Below, piece by piece: positions 1 through 7,605 of a DNA stretch of 64,000 bases (position 1 is the stretch's first letter; each line of letters opens with the position of its first letter). Source of the stretch: Nocardia seriolae NBRC 15557. Lineage in GTDB: Bacteria; Actinomycetota; Actinomycetes; Mycobacteriales; Mycobacteriaceae. The stretch is taken from positions 1-64,000 of the forward strand of contig NZ_BJWY01000003.1 in assembly GCF_007990715.1 (NCBI RefSeq), read 5' to 3'. A model generated the notes under the pieces. The model was not told the origin of the DNA. It was given only the letters and a program-made list of their open reading frames with translations, and did not search any database. The position numbers and the translations under genes are program-made.

Positions 1-15
1 CGACACTAGCCGGAA

Positions 16-69
16 TTAGGCAATACTTGCCTCAATTAGGCTGTGCTCAATAAGGTTGCACTTGGATGA
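16..69 (+). promoter_or_regulatory. three tandem degenerate IdeR/DtxR iron boxes upstream of bfrB
   Basis: Three half-site-led 19-mers start at 16 (TTAGG), 36 (TTAGG) and 51 (TAAGG). Each matches about 11-12 of 19 positions of the known IdeR consensus, and the best-kept part is the left TWAGG half. In M. tuberculosis the bfrB promoter also carries several tandem IdeR boxes, where iron-loaded IdeR activates the gene. Activation here is an inference from that parallel; each box alone is weak. Confidence 0.5.
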
Positions 70-101
70 CACGCGATTTGGCCGGGATTAATGTCGTCCG
101 C

Positions 102-650
102 ATGTCCACCCGAACCCAGACCAAACGCAGCAAGTTCCAGGCCCTGCTCCAGGACCAGATCCGCAATGAATTCAATGCCGAACACCAGTACATCGCCGTG
201 GCGATGTGGTTCGACAATGCCGATCTTCCGGTCCTGGCCAAGTATTTCTACAAGCAGGCCGTCGAAGAGCGTAATCACGCGATGATGATCGCGCAGTACC
301 TCATCGACCAGGACAGTACGGTCGAGATGCCCGGGGTCGACGCCGCCACTTCGCAATTCGCGAACGCCAAGGAGCCCATCGCCCTGGCCCTCGCGCAGGA
401 GCAGGCCGTTACCGAGCAGGTCGTCCAGCTCGCCAAGACCGCCCGGGAAGAGGGCGATTACCAGGGCGAACAATTCATGCAGTGGTTCCTCAAGGAACAG
501 GTCGAAGAGGTCGCGACCATGCGCACCCTGCTCACCGTGGCCGAGCGCGCCAGCAACAATATGTTCGACCTCGAGCGTTTCGTGGAACGCGAAATGAGCG
601 GCCCGAAGGACGCGTCGGGCGCACCGCACGCCGCCGGCGGCGCGCTCTGA
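102..650 (+). CDS. bfrB: ferritin (BfrB-type, non-heme)
   Basis: A 182-residue ferritin that oxidises Fe2+ and stores it as a mineral in a cytosolic 24-subunit cage. The four-helix bundle starts at FQALLQDQIRNEFNAEHQY. Ferroxidase-centre residues are visible in NEFNAEHQY, in VEERNHAMM and in the later EQFMQWFLKEQVEE helix. The C-terminus ASGAPHAAGG is close to that of M. tuberculosis BfrB (181 aa). The ATG at 102 is preferred over an in-frame ATG at 66 because it gives the family length and leaves the iron boxes outside the gene. The gene is monocistronic and faces a convergent neighbour across a strong stem-loop. Confidence 0.93.
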   Translation: MSTRTQTKRSKFQALLQDQIRNEFNAEHQYIAVAMWFDNADLPVLAKYFYKQAVEERNHAMMIAQYLIDQDSTVEMPGVDAATSQFANAKEPIALALAQEQAVTEQVVQLAKTAREEGDYQGEQFMQWFLKEQVEEVATMRTLLTVAERASNNMFDLERFVEREMSGPKDASGAPHAAGGAL

Positions 651-704
651 ATTAAAAGCCGTTGGGGCCGAATATATTTCGGTGCTATTCATCCGGTGGA
701 TTGA

Positions 705-750
705 CATGAAACAGGCCCGGTCCGTTGCATTGGACTGGACCCGTTTCATG
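705..750. terminator. bidirectional stem-loop between bfrB and the DUF5926 gene
   Basis: CATGAAAC at 705-712 pairs exactly with GTTTCATG at 743-750, and pairing continues inward through GG/CC and GGTCC-type blocks with a few mismatches. It lies between two convergent genes and can fold on either strand. There is no long U tract. Confidence 0.6.
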
Positions 751-788
751 CGTTCTTCAGGGAATTCCCGATGAACGACAGCCGCGAA

Positions 789-1706
789 TCAGCGCAGGGT
801 GACCTGGCGCGACCGCAGACCGTCGCGTGAACGGCGCTCCTCGGAAGTCAGCGGCGCGTCCACCTTCAATGCGGCGGCCAGCTTGGCACCGAATTCGCGT
901 GCGGGGGCTTCCCATTCGCTCGCGTGCCGCTCGCGGTCCAGGTCGAAGACCGGCACCAGCAGGCCGTGGGTGCGGAACGAGCCCGCGAACCGCGAGCCCT
1001 CGCCCAGGTTCAGGTCACCGGCCGCGTGCAGGCGGGCCAGGGCCAGCATGAGCTGATCCTCGTCCTCGGGCCGCACCCAGCGCACGTGCGCCTTCTCGCC
1101 CGCGTCGACCCACCAGGCCGCGCCGATGGCGTCCGCACCCAGTTCCAGCCGGGCCGACGGCATGATCGCGCGATTGGCCTGCTCGATGGTGGCGGCCACC
1201 TGCGGGTCCGGGGTGACGTCGGCGGGCACCCACCAGTTGAAGTCCTGGTGCACGGTCAGGTCCAGGGCCGCGCCCGGGTCCAGCACCTCCGAAAGCCGCG
1301 GCGCGCCATCCACATCCGCGGTGGTCAGCGACTCGCCCGGGGCGGCGGCCTGGGTCCACAGAATGGCGGCGGCCAGATCCGCGGCGGGATCGGCGGACTG
1401 GAACTGCACCTGCGTGCCGACAAAACCGACCGGCTCGTCACCGGCCCGCACCAGCGCGGCGACCGCTCCCGGCAGCACGGTGGCGAGGGTGACGGCCCGC
1501 TCGGCGGACACGTTCGGCGACAACTTCAGCGTGGCGGTCGCCGACGGCACGAACTCCCGCAGCGCGACCAGATCGCATTCGGCGGCCAGACCCTCGAACG
1601 GCCGCGTCACCGTCTGCGCGGCCGACTCCTGCGCGGCACGCCGCGCGGCCAGCTTCTGCGCCCGATTGCTGTCCGGCTTGGGACTGTTGCGCTTGCTCTT
1701 ACCCAT
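789..1706 (-). CDS. DUF5926 family protein (unknown function)
   Basis: A 305-residue protein starting MGKSKRNSPKP, with a basic, Lys/Arg-rich N-terminal tail (to about residue 35) followed by an Ala-rich alpha/beta region. It resembles the actinobacterial DUF5926 family, for which I know no assigned role. The ATG at 1706 fits the family; the open frame extends further upstream only into low-complexity Arg/Pro sequence. It starts 53 bases after the glpQ1 stop and is probably the last gene of the minus-strand run that begins with the rhodanese gene. No signal peptide or membrane segment is visible. Confidence 0.75.
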   Translation of the reverse strand: MGKSKRNSPKPDSNRAQKLAARRAAQESAAQTVTRPFEGLAAECDLVALREFVPSATATLKLSPNVSAERAVTLATVLPGAVAALVRAGDEPVGFVGTQVQFQSADPAADLAAAILWTQAAAPGESLTTADVDGAPRLSEVLDPGAALDLTVHQDFNWWVPADVTPDPQVAATIEQANRAIMPSARLELGADAIGAAWWVDAGEKAHVRWVRPEDEDQLMLALARLHAAGDLNLGEGSRFAGSFRTHGLLVPVFDLDRERHASEWEAPAREFGAKLAAALKVDAPLTSEERRSRDGLRSRQVTLR

Positions 1707-1759
1707 GGGGTGCAAACCTACAGGGTGCCCCGGCGGCGGCCCGCGACGGCGCGGGGGAT

Positions 1760-2526
1760 TTACACCGTGGGGAGACCGGCTTTGGTGCGGGCCGGGTAGT
1801 TGGTGGCGACCCAGTCCACGCCGAGGTCGGCGCACAGCCCGACGTCCTCGAGTTCGTCGCAGGTCCAGACGTAGGTGGCACGGCCGGCGGCCGCGGCCTT
1901 GTCGACGAGTTCGGGGTGTTCGCGCAGGGTGCGGACCGAGGGGCCGATGGCGGTGGCGCCGACCGTGTGGGCCGCGCCGCCGGAAAGGTACAGGGAGGAT
2001 TCGCCGAGCAGCACCGTGGGTAGCAGCGGGGCCGCGCGGCGGATGCGCCAGACCGCGGTGGCGGCGAAGGACATCACGACCGCACGGGCGTGATCGGCGG
2101 AGGCCGGGGCGCCGATGCCGTAGCGGTTGAGCTCGCTCAGCAGGGTGGTCTCGACCAGCGCGCCGTAGCGGACCGGATGCTTGGTCTCGATGAAAAGCTT
2201 GGTGGGACGGCTCTTCCAGTCCAGCACCAGCTCGATGAGCTCGGCGAGGGTGAGCACGCCCTCGGGTTCGGCGGCGGTGCCGAAGTTCAGGGCCTTCAGC
2301 TCCTCCAGGGTCATCTCGCTGACCGCGCCCGTGCCGTTGGAGGTGCGCTCCACGGTGCGGTCGTGCACGCAGACCAGATGCCCGTCACGGGTCAGGCGGA
2401 TATCGCACTCGACGCCGTCCGCACCCTCCTGCAGGGCGAGATCGTAGGCGGCGAGGGTGTGTTCGGGTCGCGCCGCCGACGCCCCCGGTGCGCGACCACG
2501 AACGGCGCACGACTGGCCCGGCTCAC
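1760..2526 (-). pseudogene. glpQ1: glycerophosphodiester phosphodiesterase (GlpQ1-type), apparent one-base frameshift near the start
   Basis: GDPD family enzyme that hydrolyses glycerophosphodiesters to glycerol-3-phosphate plus an alcohol. The GTG at 2526 follows an AGGAGG box and overlaps the upstream stop as GTGA. This frame reads PFVVAHRG, which carries the essential HRG motif. The frame then has to shift by one base inside the C5 run at 2482-2486 (G5 on the coding strand) to continue as ASAARPEHTLAAY, ECDIRLTRDGHLVCVHD and so on to the stop at 1760. Both halves match the family closely, so one G is missing, either by sequencing error or by a real mutation. The gene lies next to a DUF4328-type membrane protein, as M. 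tuberculosis glpQ1 (Rv3842c) lies next to Rv3843c. Confidence 0.85.
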
Positions 2527-3617
2527 TTCGCCAATACCTCCTGTTGCTCTGCGGTGACCTCATCATTGCCGACGGCAGGGGCATTTTCGACCGCAGCGTC
2601 CGGCCCCCGCCCCGAATCGCCGGTACCCGGCTGCACCGGTTCGATCACCGGCCGCGCGGGCGCGGTGGCGATCACCCAGCGCCGCAACGGCTTCGGACGG
2701 CCCCGCAGATCCAGTCCCGCGAAGGCCCGCACCAGGCCCAGCGAGGCCAGCGCGACGGCCGCCGCGACCAGATCCGTCCACAGGCTCACCAGTACCCCGT
2801 CGGCCTGCACCTGCAACGACTTCGCGAACCGGTAGAGCAGGGAGATCAACACCATGACCGCGTCGACGAGCCAAGCGGCCCACCAGATCCGGACCGCGCG
2901 CAGCAGCCGGGAATCCGCGCCCGCGGCGATCCGCAGCCGGGCCGCCTCGGCCAGGAACACCGCCGGCCACACCAGATTCACGACCGGCACAACGCAACCC
3001 AGCACCAGGGCGCGCAGCGAGCGCGGATCGGTCTGCCCCGCCTGCGCGTACGCGGCGCGGCGCGTCTCGGCGAGCCAGCCGACCAGTCCCACCGTCGACA
3101 CCAGCGCCAGCACCAGGGCGGCGAACGCGGAAACGGTCACGGCCGCATCGGAAACCCACAGCAGCCAGGACTGGATCAACCGGGTGCGGCTGTGCAGCAG
3201 AATCCCGTACCGGCCCAGCTCGGCGAGCGCGGCCAGCACGAAGACACCGGCGGTGACCGGCAGCAGCACGGTGACCCGGTCACTCAGGTCGGCCAGCGGG
3301 TGCGGCGCCACCGCGGCGGCCTCGGGCGCCGGCCGATCATGCAAGCCCCATTGCGGAATCTGGTGGTAGCGCGGGGTCTCCGCCGCGGCGGGCCGCCGGA
3401 CGGGCTGCGCGGCAGCCGCTTTGCGGCCCGGCGGACGGGCCACCCAGCGGTAGTTGCGGCGTTCGGCGGGCGCGTCCACGGGCGCGGGCGAGAGCAGCAC
3501 GCCGTGACACCGCGGGCACCAGTGCAGCGGTTTGCCCTGCACTGCCCAGCGCGCACCGCAGCGGGCGCACGGCTGCACGACGGCGGATCGCGATCGGCCC
3601 ACCTGTCCCCCGTTCAT
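2523..3617 (-). CDS. DUF4328-type membrane protein with N-terminal zinc ribbon
   Basis: A 364-residue protein. Residues about 15-40 hold two Cys pairs (CARC and CPRC), typical of a zinc ribbon. A Pro/Ala-rich linker to about residue 105 is followed by a membrane domain of about six hydrophobic segments (about 115-315). The C-terminal tail is hydrophilic, Pro/Glu-rich and probably cytosolic. This fits the DUF4328 family, whose function is unknown. It overlaps glpQ1 by 4 bases and lies 18 bases after the rhodanese gene, so the three are probably co-transcribed. It occupies the same place as Rv3843c next to glpQ1 in M. tuberculosis. Confidence 0.75.
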   Translation of the reverse strand: MNGGQVGRSRSAVVQPCARCGARWAVQGKPLHWCPRCHGVLLSPAPVDAPAERRNYRWVARPPGRKAAAAQPVRRPAAAETPRYHQIPQWGLHDRPAPEAAAVAPHPLADLSDRVTVLLPVTAGVFVLAALAELGRYGILLHSRTRLIQSWLLWVSDAAVTVSAFAALVLALVSTVGLVGWLAETRRAAYAQAGQTDPRSLRALVLGCVVPVVNLVWPAVFLAEAARLRIAAGADSRLLRAVRIWWAAWLVDAVMVLISLLYRFAKSLQVQADGVLVSLWTDLVAAAVALASLGLVRAFAGLDLRGRPKPLRRWVIATAPARPVIEPVQPGTGDSGRGPDAAVENAPAVGNDEVTAEQQEVLAK

Positions 3618-3635
3618 CGCTCCACCTCTCCGCGC

Positions 3636-4007
3636 CTAGTAGATCTTCGCCTCGGGACCGTCACCGGTGAGCGGGCGGCCGGTCTGCTGCCAGGCCACCA
3701 TGCCGCCCTTGACATTGACGGCCTCGTAGCCGATCTGGTTCAGGTACTCCACCACCGCGATGGACCGGCCGCCCTGCCGACAGATCACGTAGATCTCGGC
3801 GTCGATATCCAGATCGTCGAGCCGGGCGGGGACCTCGGTCATGGGGATGTGGAGGGCGCCGGGCGCGCGGCCGAGCTGCCATTCGTCGTGCTCGCGGACG
3901 TCGAGGAGCTGGGCGGGCGCGGGCGCGGCGGAACCCCAGCCGTCGGCGGCATCGAATTCCTTCGGCACCTCGTCGATCGACACCGAAGGCAGGTGGGGGT
4001 TCGTCAC
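3636..4007 (-). CDS. single-domain rhodanese-like sulfurtransferase
   Basis: A 123-residue rhodanese domain. Visible motifs are LLDVREHDEW near the N-terminus and the active-site loop CRQGGRS with the persulfide-forming Cys at about residue 76, then the C-terminal VKGGMVAW. Single-domain rhodaneses carry sulfur as a persulfide; the partner is not evident here. Translation starts at GTG 4007. It is the first gene of the minus-strand group that continues with the DUF4328 protein and glpQ1. Confidence 0.88.
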   Translation of the reverse strand: MTNPHLPSVSIDEVPKEFDAADGWGSAAPAPAQLLDVREHDEWQLGRAPGALHIPMTEVPARLDDLDIDAEIYVICRQGGRSIAVVEYLNQIGYEAVNVKGGMVAWQQTGRPLTGDGPEAKIY

Positions 4008-4076
4008 GGTTTCGATCCTGCCACGCGGGCGCGCGGGCGGTGGAGTTCCGTACCTGCGCAGAGTCGGTTTCGGGAG

Positions 4077-4106
4077 TTATCCACATAATCCACAACCTGA
4101 TCCACA
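4077..4106 (+). promoter_or_regulatory. cluster of three DnaA-box-like 9-mers
   Basis: TTATCCACA (4077-4085) equals the bacterial DnaA box consensus. It is followed directly by TAATCCACA (4086-4094) and then TGATCCACA (4098-4106), all in the same orientation. They lie in the 343-base divergent gap 4008-4350 between the rhodanese gene and the next plus-strand gene. The rest of the gap shows no coding pattern; it has an A-rich stretch near 4280-4310 where a promoter for the downstream gene could lie. Confidence 0.55.
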
Positions 4107-4350
4107 GGTGGACAGCCGACCGTTTCGTCCGGGATTCGGCGATTTCGTCGAGGATTTCGTCGGGTCGGCCGATCCGGAAGTCCCCTCCCCGTTCCGGAGC
4201 GGCCGACCCGAGGGCCCGTGTCTCAGAAGGCCCCATCCAGTCTGACGCCGCAGGTCGGCTCGTGGTTCCGTTCGGACCGGAAAAAAACGACAACACTACC
4301 GAAAAACGGAAATCCTGGGCCGGGCCAGGCAAGATCGGTAGCCTGGCGCT

Positions 4351-4962
4351 ATGACTGTGAGCAGGGGGCTACTCGACGGCCTGGACATCAAGGGACTCAA
4401 CCTCGCACTGTCGGAGGCGACCTGCCTCGGCATCGACGTGGACACCGCGGCATGCACGCTACGGCTGGAACTCGACGTGCTGACGCTGCCGCAGCAGGGC
4501 CCACCGCCCGAAGACTGCGATATCTACCTGACCCTCACCGGGGTCAGCCGGGTCGCCTGTTCGCTGCGCCGCCAGCGCTGGGACGACCTCGAACCCGTTG
4601 TGCTGCCGCTCACCATCGACGGCCTGCACGACGCCGTCAACAGCTTCGGCGGCGGCGCGCTGCACGGCTGGGACTTCCTCGACCTGAGCGACAGCTCCTG
4701 GAGCCAGTGGCGCAAGCTGCTCAGCTTCGACACCCAGCTGCGCGACACCGCCGGTGCGCACATGATGGAGTTCTCACAGGAAGAGGGCATCGACCCGCGC
4801 GAACTCGACGTGCGCGTGTGGTTCGACGGGGTCACCGTCACCGACAAGCAGGGCAACCCGATTCCGTTGCAGGAGTTCATCGACGGCGGCGTGCGCTGGT
4901 GGCAGGCCCACGACGCGGGCGACCCGCGCACCCAGCGCCCGGACGTGGTGCCGCCGCTCTGA
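4351..4962 (+). CDS. conserved hypothetical protein
   Basis: A 203-residue soluble protein starting MTVSRGLLDGLDIKGLNLAL. It has no signal peptide, membrane segment or catalytic motif that I recognise. It is rich in acidic residues and Trp, with beta-type sequence such as LRLELDVLTL near residue 40. Codon use and GC pattern match the neighbours, so it looks like a real gene. It is probably monocistronic: the upstream neighbour is divergent and the downstream neighbour is convergent. The 3' side runs straight into repeat element copy 1. I do not assign a function. Confidence 0.7.
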   Translation: MTVSRGLLDGLDIKGLNLALSEATCLGIDVDTAACTLRLELDVLTLPQQGPPPEDCDIYLTLTGVSRVACSLRRQRWDDLEPVVLPLTIDGLHDAVNSFGGGALHGWDFLDLSDSSWSQWRKLLSFDTQLRDTAGAHMMEFSQEEGIDPRELDVRVWFDGVTVTDKQGNPIPLQEFIDGGVRWWQAHDAGDPRTQRPDVVPPL

Positions 4963-4983
4963 CCGGGCGGATGAAACGTGGCA

Positions 4984-5106
4984 ACTGATTCGTGAGATCC
5001 GGGTACCACCGGGGACGTCCAAGATCGGTTCGGCACCCACCGGCGGCACGGGTGCAGGATGGCCAACGGCGCCCGAGCCGCCCGCTAACGGCCCGGAGAG
5101 GCGGTA
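4984..5106. repeat. intergenic structured repeat, copy 1 (partner at 10950-11075)
   Basis: This segment aligns over its full length with 10950-11075 at roughly 75 % by eye. Conserved blocks include GATCCGGGTA, ATCGGTTCGGCACCCA, CACGGGTGCA, AGCCGCCCGCT and GAGGCGGT. Two stems are conserved in both copies: GCACCC with GGGTGC, and CCGCC with GGCGG. The copy lies between two convergent genes and overlaps the last 7 codons and stop of msrA. It matches no known insertion sequence that I recognise. Confidence 0.7.
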
Positions 5107-5768
5107 TTGCAACTGACGCCCGTGCCGTGGTCGGGGCAGTAGCCGCCGGGGTTCTTGGCCAGGTACTGCTGGTGATAGCTCTCGGCGTAGAAGAACGCGG
5201 ATAGGTCTGGCAGCGGGGCGATCTCGGTGGTGATCGTCCCGAATCCGGCCGCCGTCAATCGCTCCTGATAGCCGGTCCTGCTCGCCTCGGCCGCCTTCGC
5301 CTGCTCGTCGTCGAAAGTGAAGATGGCCGAACGGTATTGGGTACCGCGGTCGTTACCCTGCCGCATGCCCTGGGTTGGATCGTGGTTCTCCCAGAATTGT
5401 CTGAGAATTCCGTCGAACTCGATCACCCGCGGATCGAAGACCACCAGGACCGATTCGGTGTGCCCGGTGCGGCCCGAGCAGGTCTCCTCGTAGGTCGGGT
5501 TCGGGGTGTAGCCGCCCGCGTAACCGACCGCGGTGCTGTACACGCCCTCGAGCTGCCAATACCCCTGCTCCGCACCCCAGAAGCAGCCCATGGCCACCAC
5601 CGCGAGCCGCATCTCCGCCGGAAAGGGCGGTTTCAGCGGATGGCCGCTGACGTAGTGCTTGTCCGGGACGATCAGGGCCTCGGAGCGGCCGGGCAGGGCT
5701 TGCTCGGGCGTCACCATGGTCGCCGCCGGTAGCCGCAAGCGACCGACGAACTCGTCGTACCACGACAT
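5085..5768 (-). CDS. msrA: peptide-methionine (S)-S-oxide reductase MsrA
   Basis: A 227-residue cytosolic repair enzyme that reduces the S epimer of methionine sulfoxide, recycled by thioredoxin. The active-site motif GCFWGAEQ is at about residues 60-67, with the catalytic Cys in [29 protein letters not shown] and the C-terminal [14 protein letters not shown] with a following C (VSCNT) provide the resolving cysteines. The N-terminal extension of about 50 residues is usual in actinobacterial MsrA. The last residues (NTASPGR and stop) are encoded by repeat element copy 1. The gene is divergent from sodA; both act against oxidative damage. Confidence 0.95.
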   Translation of the reverse strand: MSWYDEFVGRLRLPAATMVTPEQALPGRSEALIVPDKHYVSGHPLKPPFPAEMRLAVVAMGCFWGAEQGYWQLEGVYSTAVGYAGGYTPNPTYEETCSGRTGHTESVLVVFDPRVIEFDGILRQFWENHDPTQGMRQGNDRGTQYRSAIFTFDDEQAKAAEASRTGYQERLTAAGFGTITTEIAPLPDLSAFFYAESYHQQYLAKNPGGYCPDHGTGVSCNTASPGR

Positions 5769-5963
5769 GCCTCGATGCTACGGGACCCGACCCGACCGGC
5801 ACCGACGTTGCGTTCAGAGGAATTCCAAAGGTTGGGAAAGATATACAGAGGCCGGAATGTGGGGGCACGCAGCCCGGTTGCAGACGAGCGGGTGTACGAA
5901 TGATGGTTGGGTGCGCCTCGGACCATGCCGAGGGCACACGGCCCCGACACGGAAAGGGACATC

Positions 5964-6587
5964 GTGGCTGTCTACACGCTGCCTGAACTCGATTACGACT
6001 ACTCGGCCCTGGAGCCCTTCATCTCCGGCCAGATCAACGAGATCCACCACACCAAGCACCACGCCGCCTACGTCGCGGGTGTCAACGCCGCCCTCGAGAA
6101 GCTCGAGGAGGCGCGCGCCAAGGACGACCACGCCGCCATCTTCCTGAACGAGAAGAACCTCGCGTTCCACCTCGGCGGCCACGTCAACCACTCCATCTGG
6201 TGGAAGAGCCTGTCCAAGGACGGCGGCGACAAGCCGGTCGGCGACCTGGCCGCCGCCGTCGACGAGGAGTTCGGCTCCTTCGACAAGTTCGTCGCGCAGT
6301 TCTCCGCTGCGGCCAACGGCCTGCAGGGCTCCGGCTGGGCCTGGCTGGGCTACGACACCCTGGGCAACAAGCTGCTCACCTTCCAGCTCACCGACCAGCA
6401 GGGCAACGTGCCGCTGGGCATCATCCCGCTGCTCGGCCTGGACATGTGGGAGCACGCCTTCTACCTGCAGTACAAGAACGTCAAGGCGGACTACGTCAAG
6501 GCGTTCTGGAACGTGGTGAACTGGGCCGAAATCCAGGAGCGCTACACCAAGGCCGTCAACCAGGGCAAAGGCCTGATCTTCGGCTGA
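5964..6587 (+). CDS. sodA: superoxide dismutase, Fe/Mn family
   Basis: A 207-residue enzyme that dismutates superoxide to H2O2 and O2. The four metal ligands are visible: His in [12 protein letters not shown], His in [10 protein letters not shown], and Asp and His in [12 protein letters not shown]. The GTG at 5964 is preferred because the protein then begins [16 protein letters not shown], like the mycobacterial enzyme, and AAGGGA lies just upstream; an upstream in-frame ATG at 5907 adds only an unrelated tail. There is no classical signal peptide, although mycobacterial SodA is exported without one. A strong terminator follows. Confidence 0.95.
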   Translation: MAVYTLPELDYDYSALEPFISGQINEIHHTKHHAAYVAGVNAALEKLEEARAKDDHAAIFLNEKNLAFHLGGHVNHSIWWKSLSKDGGDKPVGDLAAAVDEEFGSFDKFVAQFSAAANGLQGSGWAWLGYDTLGNKLLTFQLTDQQGNVPLGIIPLLGLDMWEHAFYLQYKNVKADYVKAFWNVVNWAEIQERYTKAVNQGKGLIFG

Positions 6588-6627
6588 TGCCCCGCGTCGG
6601 GTCTCGTACACCCGATCTCCGGTTCTT

Positions 6628-6670
6628 CGAAAGACCCGTGGACCACTCGGTTCGCGGGTCTTTCGCATTT
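6628..6670 (+). terminator. sodA terminator
   Basis: CGAAAGACCCG (6628-6638) pairs perfectly with CGGGTCTTTCG (6655-6665) around a 16-base loop. Only a short T stretch follows. It begins 40 bases after the sodA stop. Confidence 0.8.
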
Positions 6671-6790
6671 CACCCGGCCGGGTGCTAGCACTCTTTGGTA
6701 CTTGTGTGCCAGTTCCATTCGGGTACAACCTGGTGTTCCCAACAGCAACACGGGCACCGCCGCCCCCGGTCCGGATTCGGGAGGCACACC

Positions 6791-7312
6791 ATGAGTGGTC
6801 AGATCGGCGTCATGCCGTTCCATGCGCGCGGTTCGCTACAGGGATTCGTGATCTCCGGGCGCTGGCCGGACTCCACCAAGGAATGGGCGCAGGTCCTCGT
6901 GCTCGCCGTGCGGGTGGCCAGCCTGCCGGGCCTGCTGCCCACCTCGACGGTGTTCGGGGCGCGCGAAGAGCTGCCCGACGATCCCGATCCCGCGATGGTA
7001 GGTCTGGTCATCGCGGAGGGCACGGTGCTGGGGGCGGAAGGCTTGCAGCCCGGCATGTTTGCCGGACATGTGCCACCGGCGCTGCTCATGCTGCACCCGC
7101 CGCGCGAGACCCGGCCGTCGCTGCCCGAGTGCGCGGGCGCGGCCTCCGGCTGCCTGCTGCTGCCGGGACTCCCGCATCTGGGACTCGAACACCGGGCGGC
7201 CTGGGTCGAGACAGACAGCGACGGCACGGTGACCTCGATGGTTTCGCGGGTCGGGGTGGATCCGATCAGTGATCCCGACACCGCGGTTCTGGCCATGCTG
7301 CTGGCCGCGTAA
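6791..7312 (+). CDS. conserved hypothetical protein (Rv3847-like position)
   Basis: A 173-residue protein starting MSGQIGVMPF, with GGGAGG 9 bases before the ATG at 6791. The sequence has a repeated pattern of short beta-type segments, includes FGAREELPDD, and has no signal peptide or membrane helix. The gene follows sodA, as Rv3847 (similar length) follows sodA in M. tuberculosis, so it is probably the same family, of unknown function. It is followed by the manganese riboswitch of the next gene. Confidence 0.72.
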   Translation: MSGQIGVMPFHARGSLQGFVISGRWPDSTKEWAQVLVLAVRVASLPGLLPTSTVFGAREELPDDPDPAMVGLVIAEGTVLGAEGLQPGMFAGHVPPALLMLHPPRETRPSLPECAGAASGCLLLPGLPHLGLEHRAAWVETDSDGTVTSMVSRVGVDPISDPDTAVLAMLLAA

Positions 7313-7380
7313 GGGTAACCGAAACCTTCCGGCAGTATTCCCAAACTTATTGCGCGCATTGCGATTTGGGCGACGGGCGT

Positions 7381-7410
7381 TTGCCTGCGCCCGGTTTGCC
7401 GGAGTAGTAT
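7381..7410 (+). promoter_or_regulatory. candidate promoter of the manganese riboswitch transcript
   Basis: TTGCCT (7381-7386) and TAGTAT (7405-7410) are separated by 18 bases. The predicted start, a few bases after 7410, would place the riboswitch at the very 5' end of the transcript. Confidence 0.5.
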
Positions 7411-7420
7411 GGCGGCGAGC

Positions 7421-7516
7421 GAAGGGGAGTAGCCCCCAATCACGCCGTCGACATACTGATCCTTTCCCGGGTCCGGCGCGTGAACCGGAAATTTCCGGTG
7501 GGCGAGACCTTCGGCC
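7421..7516 (+). promoter_or_regulatory. yybP-ykoY manganese riboswitch
   Basis: The conserved core is present in order: GGGGAGTAGCCCCC near the start, GTCGACATACTGATCCTTT in the first binding loop, and GGGCGAGACCTTCGGCC closing the second. Spacing fits the family, which binds Mn2+ and raises expression of manganese exporters. The downstream gene is exactly such an exporter family (UPF0016/GDT1). Between aptamer and ATG lies a perfect 11-bp hairpin (7547-7557 with 7569-7579), the likely expression platform; it has no U tract, so control may be at translation. Confidence 0.92.
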
Positions 7517-7605
7517 GAAAAGAACCAAACCGATTTACCGGTGCGGTGTCGGCTGAAGCGTCCCCGCATTCAGCCGACAGGCCGGAGACCTGGGAGCTGA
7601 CCTTC

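Noticed and set aside
4008..4350. Chromosomal origin oriC
   Set aside because: Only three DnaA boxes, no AT-rich unwinding region, and no dnaA or dnaN nearby; gene order places oriC beyond the right edge.
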